From: Clostridiales bacterium
GTDB lineage: Bacteria; Bacillota; Clostridia; Oscillospirales; Acutalibacteraceae
Length of the DNA: 54,619 nt
Assembly (NCBI GenBank): GCA_012524025.1
Contig: JAAYSC010000001.1
Location: 1-54,619 of the forward strand
Reading direction: 5' to 3'
The translations under genes and the position numbers were made by a program. Below the pieces are notes generated by a model. That model saw only the letters and a list, made by a program, of their open reading frames with translations. It was not told the DNA's origin and did not search any database. Each line of letters opens with the position of its first letter. Positions within the stretch are counted from its first letter, which is position 1. Of the stretch, positions 7,844-17,683 are shown piece by piece.

Positions 7844-10438
7844 TCACCCTTTTGCATCATACCATGTTTTACCTATATGAACATCCGCCACCAGGCCGAC
7901 ATTGAGTTTTGCAGCATTTTCCATTTCTTCTTTTAATATTTGACTGACAAGCTGCGCTTCTTCCTTGGGTGCTTCCACAATCAATTCGTCATGAACCTGC
8001 ATTATCAGTTTGGCTTTGAAGTTTTCTTCCGCCAGCCGACGGTGCACTTTGACCATGGCTATCTTAATAATATCGGCTGCGGTGCCTTGGATGGGCATAT
8101 TAAGGGCGACCCTTTCGCCGAAAGCCCGTAAATTTGCATTGGGAGCCGTAAGTTCGGGCAGATAGCGTCGCCGCTTGTAAAGTGTTTGCACATAGCCTTT
8201 TTCTTTGGCTTCTTGCACAACATTTTCCATGTAATCCGCTACGCCGCCGTAATGAGCCAAATAACCCTTTATATATTCATCGGCCTCTTTTCTTGTTACG
8301 CCGATATCTTTTGCCAAAGAAAAGGCGCCTATTCCATAAACAATACCAAAGTTTACCGCCTTTGCACTTGTGCGCATTAGGGGGGTGACCATTTCAATAG
8401 GCATGCCAAAAACTTGTGAAGCGGTGATGGCATGTATATCCAAACCCTGATTGAAGGCCTCTGTCATGGCCTCGTCACCCGAAAAATGTGCCAATAAGCG
8501 CAGCTCGATTTGAGAATAATCGGCATCTACCAAAACATTGCCTTCACCGGCGCTGAAGAATCGGCGCAGCTCACGCCCCGGTTCGGAGCGCACGGGTATG
8601 TTTTGCATATTGGGTTCGGTTGATGACAGGCGCCCCGTGCGTGTTTCCGTCTGTTTGAAAGTTGAGTGAATGCGACCGTCATCATCCACAACCTTCACCA
8701 TACCATCACAGTAAGTGGACTTTAATTTGGCCAACATTCTGTACTCAAGTACCAAATCAATGACCGGATGGTCGCCCACCAGCGATTCCAAAACTTGGGC
8801 ACCGGTAGAATAGCCGCTTTTTGTTTTTTTACCCGGCCTCAAGCCTAATTTTTCAAAGAGAGCTTGGCTCAACTGTTTGGGGGAATTTAAGTTAAATTCA
8901 TAACCCGTATATTCATAAACTTGCCCTTCTATGGCATTTATGCGCTCTTGTATGGTTTCACCGTATTTTATAAGGCCGTGTTTATCAACAAGAAAACCTT
9001 CATATTCCATAGAGGCCAAAACCGCCGCCAGGGGGATTTCAATCTCCTTTATGAGCTCTTCTTGCTCGTTTTTTGCTATCTCATCCTTGAGAACATCTAA
9101 AAGCTCGGGCAAACGAGCGGCCTCCAAAGCTTTTTCATCCCCATCAAAAACCAAGGGGGCAAGGTCATATTCTTGACTCAAGCGTTCTATGTCATAAGAA
9201 GAGGAATTGGGGTTTAAAATGTAGGCACTGATCATACAATCGGCTTCGAGGCTTTTGAGTTCTATAGAATTTCTTAAGCAAAAAGCGTGCAAGCTCTTCA
9301 AATCATAAGTAAACTTTTTAATTTTTTCATTTTCCGCAAAGGCGGCAAAAAACTCAAAGAAGCCGGGGTCCAAGGCTGCGATATGGGTAACCCTATCCTT
9401 GCTTGAAAAATACATGTCTGTGATATTATTGTCGGAATAAACACACAAAAAATATGCCTTACCTAATTTTTTAAGCTCTTCAAGCAGGGCCAGGGGGTCT
9501 TCTTGCTTGAAATAAGTAACTTTCCGAGCATCTTCTTTTTCTGCCTGCGGCCGGGCTTGAGTCGAGGCATCTTGGTCCAAGTTTAGACGCTCAAGCAACT
9601 TGAACATTTCAAGGTCAGCCATAATTCGGGTTACATTGTAGACATCGGGTTTTTTTAGCAAATAGCTTTCAAAATCAGTCTCGATTGGAACCTCTGTGCT
9701 GATTCGCCCAAGTTCCTTGCTTAAATAAGCACTGTCGCGCCCTTTTTCAAGCCTTGCCCTAAGAGAATCCCTAATTTCTTCCGATTCAAGGTTTTCATAT
9801 ATGTTGTCAAGACTGCCAAACCGCTCAATTAATTGAGTTGCTGTTTTTTGGCCTACGCCCGCCACGCCGGGAATATTGTCCGAACTGTCGCCCATAAGGG
9901 CCTTAATGTCCAAGAGTTGCTCCGGACTGACCTTGTATTCTTCCTTTATTTTTTCAAGATCATACCTTATTGTATGAGGCCGCCCCATTTTGGTTGATGC
10001 CAATAAAACTTTTACATTCTCGTCCACCAACTGCAGGCTGTCACGGTCACCCGTAGCAATAACGCATTCATCCCCATCGCCGCAGGCCCCGGCCAGGGTG
10101 CCTAAAATATCGTCAGCCTCCCAGCCGGCCGATTCTACATGAGGGACGCCCAGGGCAGTCAGCAGTTCTTTTAAAATCGGCATTTGCTCCGCCAATTCCT
10201 GAGGCATGCCCTTTCTTTTTGCCTTGTATTCCTCGTACATCTCATGCCTGAAGGTCGGGCCCTTGACATCAAAAGCCACTGCCACCGCCTGGGGCTTGAC
10301 TTCTTCAAGCAACTTTAAATATATGGAAAGAAAGCCATATACACCGTTGGTATATCGGCCATCTTTGGTAGTCAGGAGTTTTATACCGTAAAAAGCCCTG
10401 TTTATAATGCTGTTACCGTCTATAACCAGCAATCTCAT
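7844..10438 (-). CDS. polA: DNA polymerase I
   Basis: An 864-residue repair and Okazaki-fragment polymerase. The N-terminal 5'-3' nuclease (about 1-265) opens LLVIDGNSIINRAF and has the acidic AGWEADDILGT and TGDRDSLQL motifs and the GDSSDNIPGVAGVG helix-hairpin-helix region. In the middle exonuclease-like domain, the segment where proofreading enzymes have an Asp-x-Glu motif reads AYFLCVYSDN, so 3'-5' activity is probably lost, as in Bacillus. Polymerase motifs A (DADYSQIELRLLAH), B (KAVNFGIVYG) and C (QVHDELIVEAP) are intact. The start is the ATG at 10438, 7 bases after a perfect AGGAGG; the frame is open slightly further upstream. Confidence 0.97.
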   Translation of the reverse strand: MRLLVIDGNSIINRAFYGIKLLTTKDGRYTNGVYGFLSIYLKLLEEVKPQAVAVAFDVKGPTFRHEMYEEYKAKRKGMPQELAEQMPILKELLTALGVPHVESAGWEADDILGTLAGACGDGDECVIATGDRDSLQLVDENVKVLLASTKMGRPHTIRYDLEKIKEEYKVSPEQLLDIKALMGDSSDNIPGVAGVGQKTATQLIERFGSLDNIYENLESEEIRDSLRARLEKGRDSAYLSKELGRISTEVPIETDFESYLLKKPDVYNVTRIMADLEMFKLLERLNLDQDASTQARPQAEKEDARKVTYFKQEDPLALLEELKKLGKAYFLCVYSDNNITDMYFSSKDRVTHIAALDPGFFEFFAAFAENEKIKKFTYDLKSLHAFCLRNSIELKSLEADCMISAYILNPNSSSYDIERLSQEYDLAPLVFDGDEKALEAARLPELLDVLKDEIAKNEQEELIKEIEIPLAAVLASMEYEGFLVDKHGLIKYGETIQERINAIEGQVYEYTGYEFNLNSPKQLSQALFEKLGLRPGKKTKSGYSTGAQVLESLVGDHPVIDLVLEYRMLAKLKSTYCDGMVKVVDDDGRIHSTFKQTETRTGRLSSTEPNMQNIPVRSEPGRELRRFFSAGEGNVLVDADYSQIELRLLAHFSGDEAMTEAFNQGLDIHAITASQVFGMPIEMVTPLMRTSAKAVNFGIVYGIGAFSLAKDIGVTRKEADEYIKGYLAHYGGVADYMENVVQEAKEKGYVQTLYKRRRYLPELTAPNANLRAFGERVALNMPIQGTAADIIKIAMVKVHRRLAEENFKAKLIMQVHDELIVEAPKEEAQLVSQILKEEMENAAKLNVGLVADVHIGKTWYDAKG

Positions 10439-10588
10439 TTGCGCCCTCCTCTTAAGCAAAGCTTAAATATACACTTACTTTAATCTGTTTACATACAGAA
10501 AATATTATAACATAAATCCAAACACAAGGTGAAAACTCTTTTAGCTTATGGTAAAATAATCAAACTTGAATCGTTTGAGGTGTAATTT

Positions 10589-11560
10589 TTGAAGATAGGA
10601 AATGTTGAAATAAAAGGTAAGTTAGCCCTGGCCCCCATGGCCGGGGTGGCTGACAGAGCCTTTAGGGAGCTTTGCATTGAATATGGCGCCGCCTATGTGG
10701 TCGGTGAAATGGCCAGCGCCAAGGGTATAAGTTTAAATGATAAAAAATCTGCGGAACTTTTGAGCCTGTCAAGCAAAGAAAGGCCGGCCGCCGTTCAGCT
10801 TTTTGGCAATGATCCCCAAATAATGGCTCAAGCTGCTGTAAAGGCTTTGAGCTTTACTCCCCCTGTTATCGATATAAATATGGGATGCCCCGCCCCCAAG
10901 GTTGCCAATAGCGGTGCCGGCGCCTCACTTATGAAGCAGCCTAAATTGGCAGAAGAGATTGTAAGGGCCTGTGTAAAGGTATCCACCGTGCCCATAAGCG
11001 TTAAAATAAGAAGCGGCTGGGATGCAAATAACATAAATGCCCTTGACCTTGCCTGCCGTTGCCAAGCTGCCGGGGCCGCTGCCATAACCGTGCACGGGCG
11101 CACAAGGGATCAAATGTATGCTCCGCCGGTAAACTACGACATAATAAGGCAAGTGAAGGAGCAAGCAAGTGTTCCCATTATAGGCAACGGTGAAATTACC
11201 GATGGACCCGGCGCAAAAAAAATGCTTGACCTAACCGGATGTGATTTACTTATGATCGGCCGCGGAGCCCTGGGCCGCCCTTGGATTTTTGAGCAAATCA
11301 ATGCCTATTTAAAAGACGGAACAAGGCTGCCCGAGCCCCATATTGAAGAGAAAATGAATGTTATGCTAAAGCACATAAGGCTCTTGTGCCGCTACAGGGG
11401 CGACTACATCGGCATGCGTGAGGCCAGAAAACATGCCGCCTGGTATATGAAGGGTATAAGGGGTGCCGCATCTTTCAGACAGCTGGCAGGCGGATTAAAA
11501 ACTTTGGACGACTTGGAAGCACTGGCACAAAAGGTAATATCCCTGACCAAAAAAATTTAA
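10589..11560 (+). CDS. dusB: tRNA-dihydrouridine synthase
   Basis: A 323-residue FMN enzyme that reduces uridine to dihydrouridine in the D-loop of tRNAs. The TIM barrel opens with LALAPMAGVADRAFR, the catalytic cysteine sits in NMGCPAPKVANSGAGASL, and phosphate-binding segments IIGNGEITD and IGRGALGRPWIF follow. The length and the helical C-terminal domain fit DusB. The start is probably the TTG at 10589, with GAGGTG about 6 bases upstream. It diverges from polA across a 150-bp AT-rich gap. It is one of four credible plus-strand genes in the window. Confidence 0.93.
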   Translation: MKIGNVEIKGKLALAPMAGVADRAFRELCIEYGAAYVVGEMASAKGISLNDKKSAELLSLSSKERPAAVQLFGNDPQIMAQAAVKALSFTPPVIDINMGCPAPKVANSGAGASLMKQPKLAEEIVRACVKVSTVPISVKIRSGWDANNINALDLACRCQAAGAAAITVHGRTRDQMYAPPVNYDIIRQVKEQASVPIIGNGEITDGPGAKKMLDLTGCDLLMIGRGALGRPWIFEQINAYLKDGTRLPEPHIEEKMNVMLKHIRLLCRYRGDYIGMREARKHAAWYMKGIRGAASFRQLAGGLKTLDDLEALAQKVISLTKKI

Positions 11561-11580
11561 AAGCCCTTATGTTTCATTGC

Positions 11581-11609
11581 TTGACTAAAAAAAATTATGG
11601 TGTTAGGAT
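11581..11609 (+). promoter_or_regulatory. promoter of the metallophosphoesterase gene
   Basis: TTGACT (11581-11586) and TAGGAT (11604-11609) are separated by 17 bp, about 50 bp upstream of the start codon at 11662. The gap between dusB and this gene is 101 bp and has no clear terminator. Confidence 0.5.
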
Positions 11610-11661
11610 AAATAAAACCGAATAATTCACAGCGGTATTTTTTAGGAAAGGTTGTTAGATT

Positions 11662-12885
11662 ATGAAAAGATTTTTCAGTGTTTTGTTGGCCCTGGTTTTA
11701 ATGACCATGGTTTTTCTCCCCGCAGGGGCAAGCTTAGGCGATGGCACAACGGCACCGGCCATGCAGTTTCGCCAAGACGGCAGCTTTAAAATTTTGCACT
11801 TAACCGACTTACATAAGCGCCATAGCAATGATTATAATGACATCCACACGGTTTTGCTCAATAGGCTGGCCCAAACCCAAGATGTTGATTTGGCAATTCT
11901 CACAGGCGACATAGCCATGGACGGCCCCTTACACGAGGTATTGGAAAATATTGATGATATCATGACTGCCTTTGCCGATTGCGGCATACCTGTAGCCGTA
12001 ACTTTCGGCAACCATGATTCCGAAAAAGGCATAATAAGCCGCGAAGATCTGATGGCCGTATATAATTCCTACCCCAACTCAATTTCTATTGATGACGGCG
12101 ATCTTCTGCCCGGTTGCGGCACCTATAACATCCCCATCCTGTCTTCAAAAACTCAAGAAACCGCCTTCAACCTTTGGGTTATTGATTCAGGCGACTATGA
12201 TGAGGAAGGCCATTACGGCTATGTCCAGCCCGAGCAAATTGACTGGTATGTCAATAAGAGCAATGCTCTCAAGGCCCAAAACGGCGGTCAGCTTGTTCCT
12301 TCCATGGTTTTCCAACATATTATTGTGCCTGAAATATACGACGCACTCATAGAAAAACCATTTTGGGTGCCCACATCCGTAAAGCGTATCTATTACGATG
12401 GAAGATATTATGTTTTAAACCCTGCCAACACAAAGGCCGGCCGTATGGACGAATACCCCTGCCCACCCTATTATAATTCCGGCCAGTTTGAGGCTATTGT
12501 CAGGCAAGGCGATGTCTTGGCTATGTTTTTCGGCCACGACCATTCCAACACCTTCGTGGTTGAACACAGGGGTGTTGACCTTGTAGCTTCGCCCAAATGC
12601 GACTTTGTCGGCACCTACGGCAAGGATTACGGTGCAAGGCTGATAGAAATAAATGAAGCGGATACAAGCACTTACAGCACCGAACTCATCCGCTTCGCTT
12701 CCCTTTTCACCTTTGCCGACCTCAACCCGGTAAAGCTGGCGGCCGACGGTGTTTCGCTTGACAGCCTTGAGTTTAAGGCAAGGCTTCTGGTCCCCTTCTT
12801 TGCCCTCTTCCACAAGCTTGATTATTTTTTCACAACAACCGTGGGTGAAATTGTAACCGGCGTCAAAATAGATTATTCCAAATAA
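11662..12885 (+). CDS. secreted calcineurin-like metallophosphoesterase
   Basis: A 407-residue protein with a classic signal peptide (lysine/arginine, hydrophobic residues 5-20, then AGASLG), so it is likely exported. The two-metal phosphoesterase motifs appear in order: DLH in ILHLTDLHKRH, GD in ILTGDIAMDG, GNHD, a lone histidine in FQHIIVPE and GHDH in FFGHDHSN. The family includes purple-acid-phosphatase-like and phosphodiesterase enzymes, and the substrate cannot be told from sequence. A short hydrophobic segment near the C-terminus (LLVPFFALFHKL) may touch the membrane. The start ATG lies behind AGGAAAGG. It ends at a shared bidirectional terminator facing ftsZ. Confidence 0.85.
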   Translation: MKRFFSVLLALVLMTMVFLPAGASLGDGTTAPAMQFRQDGSFKILHLTDLHKRHSNDYNDIHTVLLNRLAQTQDVDLAILTGDIAMDGPLHEVLENIDDIMTAFADCGIPVAVTFGNHDSEKGIISREDLMAVYNSYPNSISIDDGDLLPGCGTYNIPILSSKTQETAFNLWVIDSGDYDEEGHYGYVQPEQIDWYVNKSNALKAQNGGQLVPSMVFQHIIVPEIYDALIEKPFWVPTSVKRIYYDGRYYVLNPANTKAGRMDEYPCPPYYNSGQFEAIVRQGDVLAMFFGHDHSNTFVVEHRGVDLVASPKCDFVGTYGKDYGARLIEINEADTSTYSTELIRFASLFTFADLNPVKLAADGVSLDSLEFKARLLVPFFALFHKLDYFFTTTVGEIVTGVKIDYSK

Positions 12886-12903
12886 AATCGTATAATAAAA
12901 GCA

Positions 12904-12933
12904 AAACAAGGGGCGTAAAAACGCCCCTTGTTT
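12904..12933. terminator. bidirectional terminator between phosphoesterase and ftsZ
   Basis: A 12-bp stem, AAACAAGGGGCG (12904-12915) with CGCCCCTTGTTT (12922-12933), has a 6-nt loop. It is followed on the plus strand by TTTATTTTG and on the minus strand by a run including TTTTGCTTTTA. It lies between the convergent genes ending at 12885 and 12955. Confidence 0.9.
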
Positions 12934-12954
12934 ATTTTGATATTTTATAAGTAA

Positions 12955-14199
12955 TCAGTCGTCGTCGCCATCAAAAATTGAATCGAACACAACTTCAAAA
13001 CCGTCCTCGTCATCGCTCTGCCTGATAAGGGGGTCGTTTTGCTCTATGACCGAAGGCCTTTGAGTTTGATCTTGTGGCCTTGATTCCTGCGGATTTTGTT
13101 GAGATCCGTCAAAAAAGTCCAAACTGCCGGTAGAGGCAAAAGCAACATCCTGCCCGCCGGAACCCGAACTGCTTGCAGCCGTTGATGAGAAATTAAAGTC
13201 AGTGTCGCTAAACGAAGATTGAGGCGTTGGTGCAACTTGACTTGAGCTGTCAAAACCGGTGGCAATCACCGTGATGCTGACTTCATCATTAAGTTCCGGA
13301 TCAAAGGCCAAGCCCCAGGTGATATCGGCATCCGGGTGTACCTTGCTTGCAATTGCGTCGGCTGCCTGTTGAACTTCTTCAAGCGCAATATCTTCCGAAG
13401 ATGTTATACAGAATATAACACCCGTTGCACCGTCAATGCGTGTTTCAAGCAGCGGGCTGCTGATAGCCGCGCCGGCTGCGGTTAAGGCCTTTTCTTTACC
13501 CGAAGCCTTACCAAAGCCCATATGAGCATAGCCTGCCTCTTTCATAATGCTGGACACATCGGCAAAGTCAAGGTTGATATAGCCGGGGATTTTAATCAGC
13601 TCGGAAATATTTTTTACACCTTGCAGTAAAACTTCATCGGCCAGGGCAAAAGCATTTACAAGCGTTAAGCCCTTAGCATCCATGGCGTGGAGTTGGTCAT
13701 TTGGGATAACTATGAGGCTGTCAACATGTTGGGCAAGCTCTTCTATGCCCTTTTCAGCCTGAGTCATGCGACGGCGCCCTTCAAACTTAAAGGGTTTTGT
13801 CACAACACCTATGGTCAAGATCCCCTGCTCTTTCGCAAGCTTTGCTATGACAGGGGCAGCACCCGTGCCCGTACCGCCACCCATACCGGCGGTTACAAAG
13901 ACCATATCGGTCCCCTTAAGGGCGTCTTTTATGACATCGGTACTTTCTTCAGCGGCCTTTTGGCCCACTTCGGGCCTGCCGCCGGCACCTTGGCCTTGCG
14001 TTGCCCTTTCACCAATTTGAATTTTATGGGTCGCTTTTGAATGAATTAGAATTTGCTTGTCTGTATTGACAGCAATAAATTCAGCACCCAAAACACCCGA
14101 TTCAATCATCCTGTTAACGGCATTGCCACCGCCGCCACCGACACCGATGACTTTTATCTGAGTGGCGCTTACATATTCGTTGTCCAGCTCGATTGCCAT
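12955..14199 (-). CDS. ftsZ: cell division GTPase FtsZ with an atypical acidic C-terminus
   Basis: FtsZ polymerises into the division ring. The nucleotide fold is intact: [19 protein letters not shown], the tubulin signature [11 protein letters not shown], and the T7-loop region up to about residue 310. A Ser/Gln/Pro-rich linker of about 80 residues follows. The protein then ends [19 protein letters not shown], without the usual IPxFLRxR-like peptide that binds FtsA, SepF or ZipA. The start ATG at 14199 follows GGAGGAAGAGTA. It is last in the dcw cluster, has a promoter of its own, and ftsA is not next to it. Length is 414 residues, slightly long because of the linker. Confidence 0.97.
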   Translation of the reverse strand: MAIELDNEYVSATQIKVIGVGGGGGNAVNRMIESGVLGAEFIAVNTDKQILIHSKATHKIQIGERATQGQGAGGRPEVGQKAAEESTDVIKDALKGTDMVFVTAGMGGGTGTGAAPVIAKLAKEQGILTIGVVTKPFKFEGRRRMTQAEKGIEELAQHVDSLIVIPNDQLHAMDAKGLTLVNAFALADEVLLQGVKNISELIKIPGYINLDFADVSSIMKEAGYAHMGFGKASGKEKALTAAGAAISSPLLETRIDGATGVIFCITSSEDIALEEVQQAADAIASKVHPDADITWGLAFDPELNDEVSITVIATGFDSSSQVAPTPQSSFSDTDFNFSSTAASSSGSGGQDVAFASTGSLDFFDGSQQNPQESRPQDQTQRPSVIEQNDPLIRQSDDEDGFEVVFDSIFDGDDD

Positions 14200-14258
14200 T
14201 ACTCTTCCTCCAAATCTATAAATGGAATATGCTACCCAGCACACATTTAGTCTCAATA

Positions 14259-14287
14259 ATACTATCATGTGCGCTAAGAAAATTCAA
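14259..14287 (-). promoter_or_regulatory. internal promoter of ftsZ
   Basis: Minus-strand TTGAAT (14282-14287) and TAGTAT (14259-14264) are 17 bp apart in the 107-bp gap between ftsQ and ftsZ. It would allow ftsZ expression independent of the long mraZ transcript. Confidence 0.5.
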
Positions 14288-14306
14288 GTTAATTTTCTGT
14301 CAAAAA

Positions 14307-15155
14307 TCACTCATTGTTTCCGGCTACGAAAATAACTTTATCATTGTTACGCAAATCCAGCACTCCACCCTGCGTAAGCGAAGCTTTTTCACGCTCTTTT
14401 ATGGCCTGATGGGCAGCCTTGAACTTTCTCTCTAAACCCGAAACATTGCCCAAACGCAAAAGAAGTGAATCCTTGTAGAGCACGGTCAAATTTTCAGAAG
14501 CCCTGATATCGATTTGGCTTATGTTTTCAAGCTCACTTGCAGCCAAAGCGACTAACAATTCTTTTAAAATGTATAAATCCAGATCTTCCGGATCTTTTTC
14601 TTCATCAAAAACCAAGCTTTTCCCCTTTGTTTGCTCACTCAAGGCGTTGCAAAGCACAAGCGGTAAATCATCACTGCTCGGTTGTGCAAGGTAATCCAAA
14701 ACCTTACCTTCTTCATTTATGGCAAAGTATTTGTATTCACCGGCCTTAACATAAGCAAAATCTTTTGTCGGATTTACTTTTATAACAAAGCTACCCAACA
14801 ACTTTCTCTTTATTTCAGCTTGCCCTATGTAGGGCAACTTTTCTTCAATCATTTCTTGTGCAAGTTCAATGTTGCTTAAGAAAAGATTGTCCCCGGCTTT
14901 GAGCCCCGAACTTTCTACAATTTCATCTTCTTTATAGGGGCCCGACTCACCCGAAAGTTTTATATCTTTTACTTCAAACAGAAAAAAGAAGGCAGAGACC
15001 GAGGCGACAAGCACAATCAAAATCGCCAAAAACGAGACTATGGCTTTTCTTGTTTTTCTTTTCTTTTCTTCTTTTTCTTGTGATTTACGCTTTTCTGCCC
15101 TGCTGATAGTATTTGGCATAGCATTTTTTTGACTTCTTGCAGGGGTCTTTTTCAA
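14307..15155 (-). CDS. ftsQ: cell division protein FtsQ/DivIB
   Basis: A 282-residue bitopic membrane protein of the FtsQ-FtsL-FtsB subcomplex, which links the divisome to septal wall synthesis. It has a strongly basic cytoplasmic tail (residues 1-37), one membrane segment (about 39-61) and an extracytoplasmic POTRA-like domain opening FEVKDIKLSG and running through EKLPYIGQAEIKRKLLGSFV, as in DivIB. The start is probably the TTG at 15155, 7 bases behind GGAGGAG. It sits between murG and ftsZ as in many Bacillota. Sequence identity in this family is low, so the call leans on architecture and position. Confidence 0.85.
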   Translation of the reverse strand: MKKTPARSQKNAMPNTISRAEKRKSQEKEEKKRKTRKAIVSFLAILIVLVASVSAFFFLFEVKDIKLSGESGPYKEDEIVESSGLKAGDNLFLSNIELAQEMIEEKLPYIGQAEIKRKLLGSFVIKVNPTKDFAYVKAGEYKYFAINEEGKVLDYLAQPSSDDLPLVLCNALSEQTKGKSLVFDEEKDPEDLDLYILKELLVALAASELENISQIDIRASENLTVLYKDSLLLRLGNVSGLERKFKAAHQAIKEREKASLTQGGVLDLRNNDKVIFVAGNNE

Positions 15156-15180
15156 GTCTGCTCTCCTCCTTCGGCTTATT

Positions 15181-16314
15181 TTAGTTTTTATTGACCAAGC
15201 TTACAATGCAATCATAAATTCGCTCTGAAGAATCATAGACGGCCATGCCCTTGGCATTAAGCCCCAGCTGTTTGCGTTTTTCTTGGTCCTTGAGCAAATT
15301 GTCCACCGCCTTTATGAGGCTTTCACCGCTCAAATCTTTTTCTTCTATCATAAACGCCGCATCTTTTTCAACCAAGGCCATGGCATTGTGAAACTGATGG
15401 TTTTCAGCTACATTTGGCGAAGGTATCAAGATTGATGCCTTGCCCAAGGCTTGAATTTCACTCAAGGAACTGGCCCCCGCCCTGCTTATAACAAGGTCGG
15501 CAGCGTTCAAGTAGGTAGCCATATCATCAATATATTCTCTTATATGAACATTTTTTTCCTTTTCCGGGTCAACCCCCAGGGCCTTTAACTTTTCCAAAAA
15601 AGCTTGAGTGTTGCGACCGGTAGCGTGTACAAAATAAATATCCGCGGGGGTGTATCTGGCAGCTATTAAGGCTAAAACCGCTTCATTTACCGCCTGTGCA
15701 CCAAGGCTGCCCCCCATTGACAAGACCAAGGGGCGGTCTTCCAAGCCCAGCTTTGCCCTGCTTTCTTCGCGCGACACATTCAGTAAATCCGAACGTATGG
15801 GCAGGCCCGTGTTGACAAAAGGAGCCTTGCTCTTAAAGCGCCGAGCCGCCTTTTCAACGGTTAGCATAAGGCAGTCGGCGTTTTTTGCCACTGCCTTATT
15901 GGCCACACCGGGGTAGGCATTTTGTTCATGAATGGCTGTGGGGATGCCCATTTTTTGCGCCTGGCGTAAAACAGGCCCACTGACATAGCCACCCATGCCG
16001 ATAACAGCGTCGGGTTTAAATTCTTTCATAATTTTCCGAATTTTCTTGCCGGATTTCAGGATTTTAAAAAGAGTTTCAATATTGCGCTTTATGCCCTCGT
16101 AATTGAATTTTCGTGAAAAGCCGCTCATCTCAATTGTTTCAAAGGCAAAGCCCGCGGCGGGCACCAATCTGCTTTCTATTTTATCTGCGGTGCCTACAAA
16201 TAAAATTTCAGCCTTGGGGCATTTTCGCCTTATAAAACCCGCTACCGCCAAGGCCGGGTTTACATGCCCGCCCGTGCCGCCGGTTGCAAATAATATTTTT
16301 TTACCATCCAGCAT
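15181..16314 (-). CDS. murG: UDP-GlcNAc:lipid I N-acetylglucosaminyltransferase MurG
   Basis: A 377-residue GT28 enzyme that adds GlcNAc to lipid I to make lipid II on the inner membrane face. The three glycine-rich loops are present: GGTGGHVNPALAVA near the start, MGGYVSGPV about residue 107, and SMGGSLGAQAVNE about 200. Also visible are HEQNAYPG and the sugar-nucleotide segment SRAGASSLSEI with ENHQFHNA. The start ATG follows AAGGGGAAGAAA. It lies 17 bp after ftsW and 25 bp before ftsQ. The murC gene often found next to murG is absent. Confidence 0.97.
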   Translation of the reverse strand: MLDGKKILFATGGTGGHVNPALAVAGFIRRKCPKAEILFVGTADKIESRLVPAAGFAFETIEMSGFSRKFNYEGIKRNIETLFKILKSGKKIRKIMKEFKPDAVIGMGGYVSGPVLRQAQKMGIPTAIHEQNAYPGVANKAVAKNADCLMLTVEKAARRFKSKAPFVNTGLPIRSDLLNVSREESRAKLGLEDRPLVLSMGGSLGAQAVNEAVLALIAARYTPADIYFVHATGRNTQAFLEKLKALGVDPEKEKNVHIREYIDDMATYLNAADLVISRAGASSLSEIQALGKASILIPSPNVAENHQFHNAMALVEKDAAFMIEEKDLSGESLIKAVDNLLKDQEKRKQLGLNAKGMAVYDSSERIYDCIVSLVNKN

Positions 16315-16331
16315 TTTCTTCCCCTTGGCTT

Positions 16332-17666
16332 TTATTTTTTACTGTCTGCCGCACGCGACACGCTTAAAACCGTGCCGATGGATATTGCGTTTACCATAAG
16401 TGAGGAACCACCCGAACTTATAAAGGGCAAGGACATACCGGTGTTTGGCAGCATGTCTGTAACTATGGCAATATGCAAGGCGGCATGCAAACAAATTTGT
16501 AAAACCAGGCCCATAACCAAAACACTTTCAAGGCGGCTGTTTGCCATGTCTGCTATGTGGAGGCCGCGCCAAAGTATTAAGACGAAACAGCCGATAACGA
16601 AGCCCGCTCCGATTAACCCCAGCTCTTCATAAATAATTGAAAAGACAAAGTCATTGGCCGACTCGGGAAGGTAGCCGAATTTTTTTATAGAATTGCCGTA
16701 ACCCTTGCCAAAAAACCCGCCTGAAGCAATGGCTTGTAAGGCTTGGTTGATCTGATAGCGGTGGTTGTCCGGACTGTAATCTTTGTCCAGCCAGGAATAA
16801 ATTCTTAAAAGCTGCATTTTAATGCCGGCAAGGGATGATTTTTCATTATCACTTGCCATTGTTCTGATTTGCGAAACCGCGCCGCTGAAGATACCCCCGC
16901 TGCCCTGCCCGCGAGCCGCCAACCAAAACACAAGCACAAACAAAAACAAGGCGAGCGCAGCCAGGAAAATCCAAGGCAGTATCCACTTTCGATCAACATC
17001 GCTCAAAAGGGCCATAAATACACCGATGGCAAGTATTATAATGGCGCCGGACATATGACCGCCCAGCAAAACCAGTAGAGCGAAAAAACCAGCCACGGCC
17101 ATATAGTTGTAGAGCAAATAAGGTTTTTTCAGCAGCTCCCCCTCTTCACTCTTTTTAACCAAGCTTGATGCCAGGAAAAGGGTAAGAGCATACTTGGCAA
17201 ATTCGGAAGGCTGAATATTGAGCCCTATGATCGGTACTTTTATAAATCTTTTAATACTCTCTTTACCGGCTATGGTCATGGGTGAAGCCAGGGCATAGAG
17301 CAACAAAAGGCAGGCCAACAAAAGAATTAGAGGTGAAAACATTTTTAAGAGCCTTATGTTAATTCTGGAGGCAATGAACATTAAGAGTATGCTCAAGGGC
17401 ACCATCAGTGTTGCACGATCAAATAAAGAAAAACTATCGCCCAAGTTGAAGGCTGCACTTTCTTTGAGTGAAAAGTCCATAATCATACCGAAGACAATCA
17501 AGCTCAAGGCGGTCAAGGACAAGGCTAAATCCGTCTGACCTTTGACAAAAAAGCCTTCTCGCTTGATTATCTCAAACTCTTCATAGCTTTTCACAAACAG
17601 GCCGACTGTGGGTAAAAAAATTTTCCCCCTAAAAAAACCGTCTTTCTTTTTGTCTGTTCTTTCCAT
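16332..17666 (-). CDS. ftsW: SEDS-family peptidoglycan glycosyltransferase FtsW
   Basis: A 444-residue polytopic membrane protein with about ten hydrophobic segments that polymerises lipid II together with its partner class B PBP. The SEDS hallmark YLPESANDFVFSIIYEELG, containing the catalytic Asp, is in the large extracytoplasmic loop, and the C-terminal FISSGGSSL motif is intact. FtsW is favoured over RodA by its place between mraY and murG. About 40 charged residues precede the first membrane segment, longer than usual. The ATG at 17666 has GAGG a few bases upstream, so this extension is probably translated. Confidence 0.94.
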   Translation of the reverse strand: MERTDKKKDGFFRGKIFLPTVGLFVKSYEEFEIIKREGFFVKGQTDLALSLTALSLIVFGMIMDFSLKESAAFNLGDSFSLFDRATLMVPLSILLMFIASRINIRLLKMFSPLILLLACLLLLYALASPMTIAGKESIKRFIKVPIIGLNIQPSEFAKYALTLFLASSLVKKSEEGELLKKPYLLYNYMAVAGFFALLVLLGGHMSGAIIILAIGVFMALLSDVDRKWILPWIFLAALALFLFVLVFWLAARGQGSGGIFSGAVSQIRTMASDNEKSSLAGIKMQLLRIYSWLDKDYSPDNHRYQINQALQAIASGGFFGKGYGNSIKKFGYLPESANDFVFSIIYEELGLIGAGFVIGCFVLILWRGLHIADMANSRLESVLVMGLVLQICLHAALHIAIVTDMLPNTGMSLPFISSGGSSLMVNAISIGTVLSVSRAADSKK

Positions 17667-17683
17667 CTTGCCTCAACCAACCT

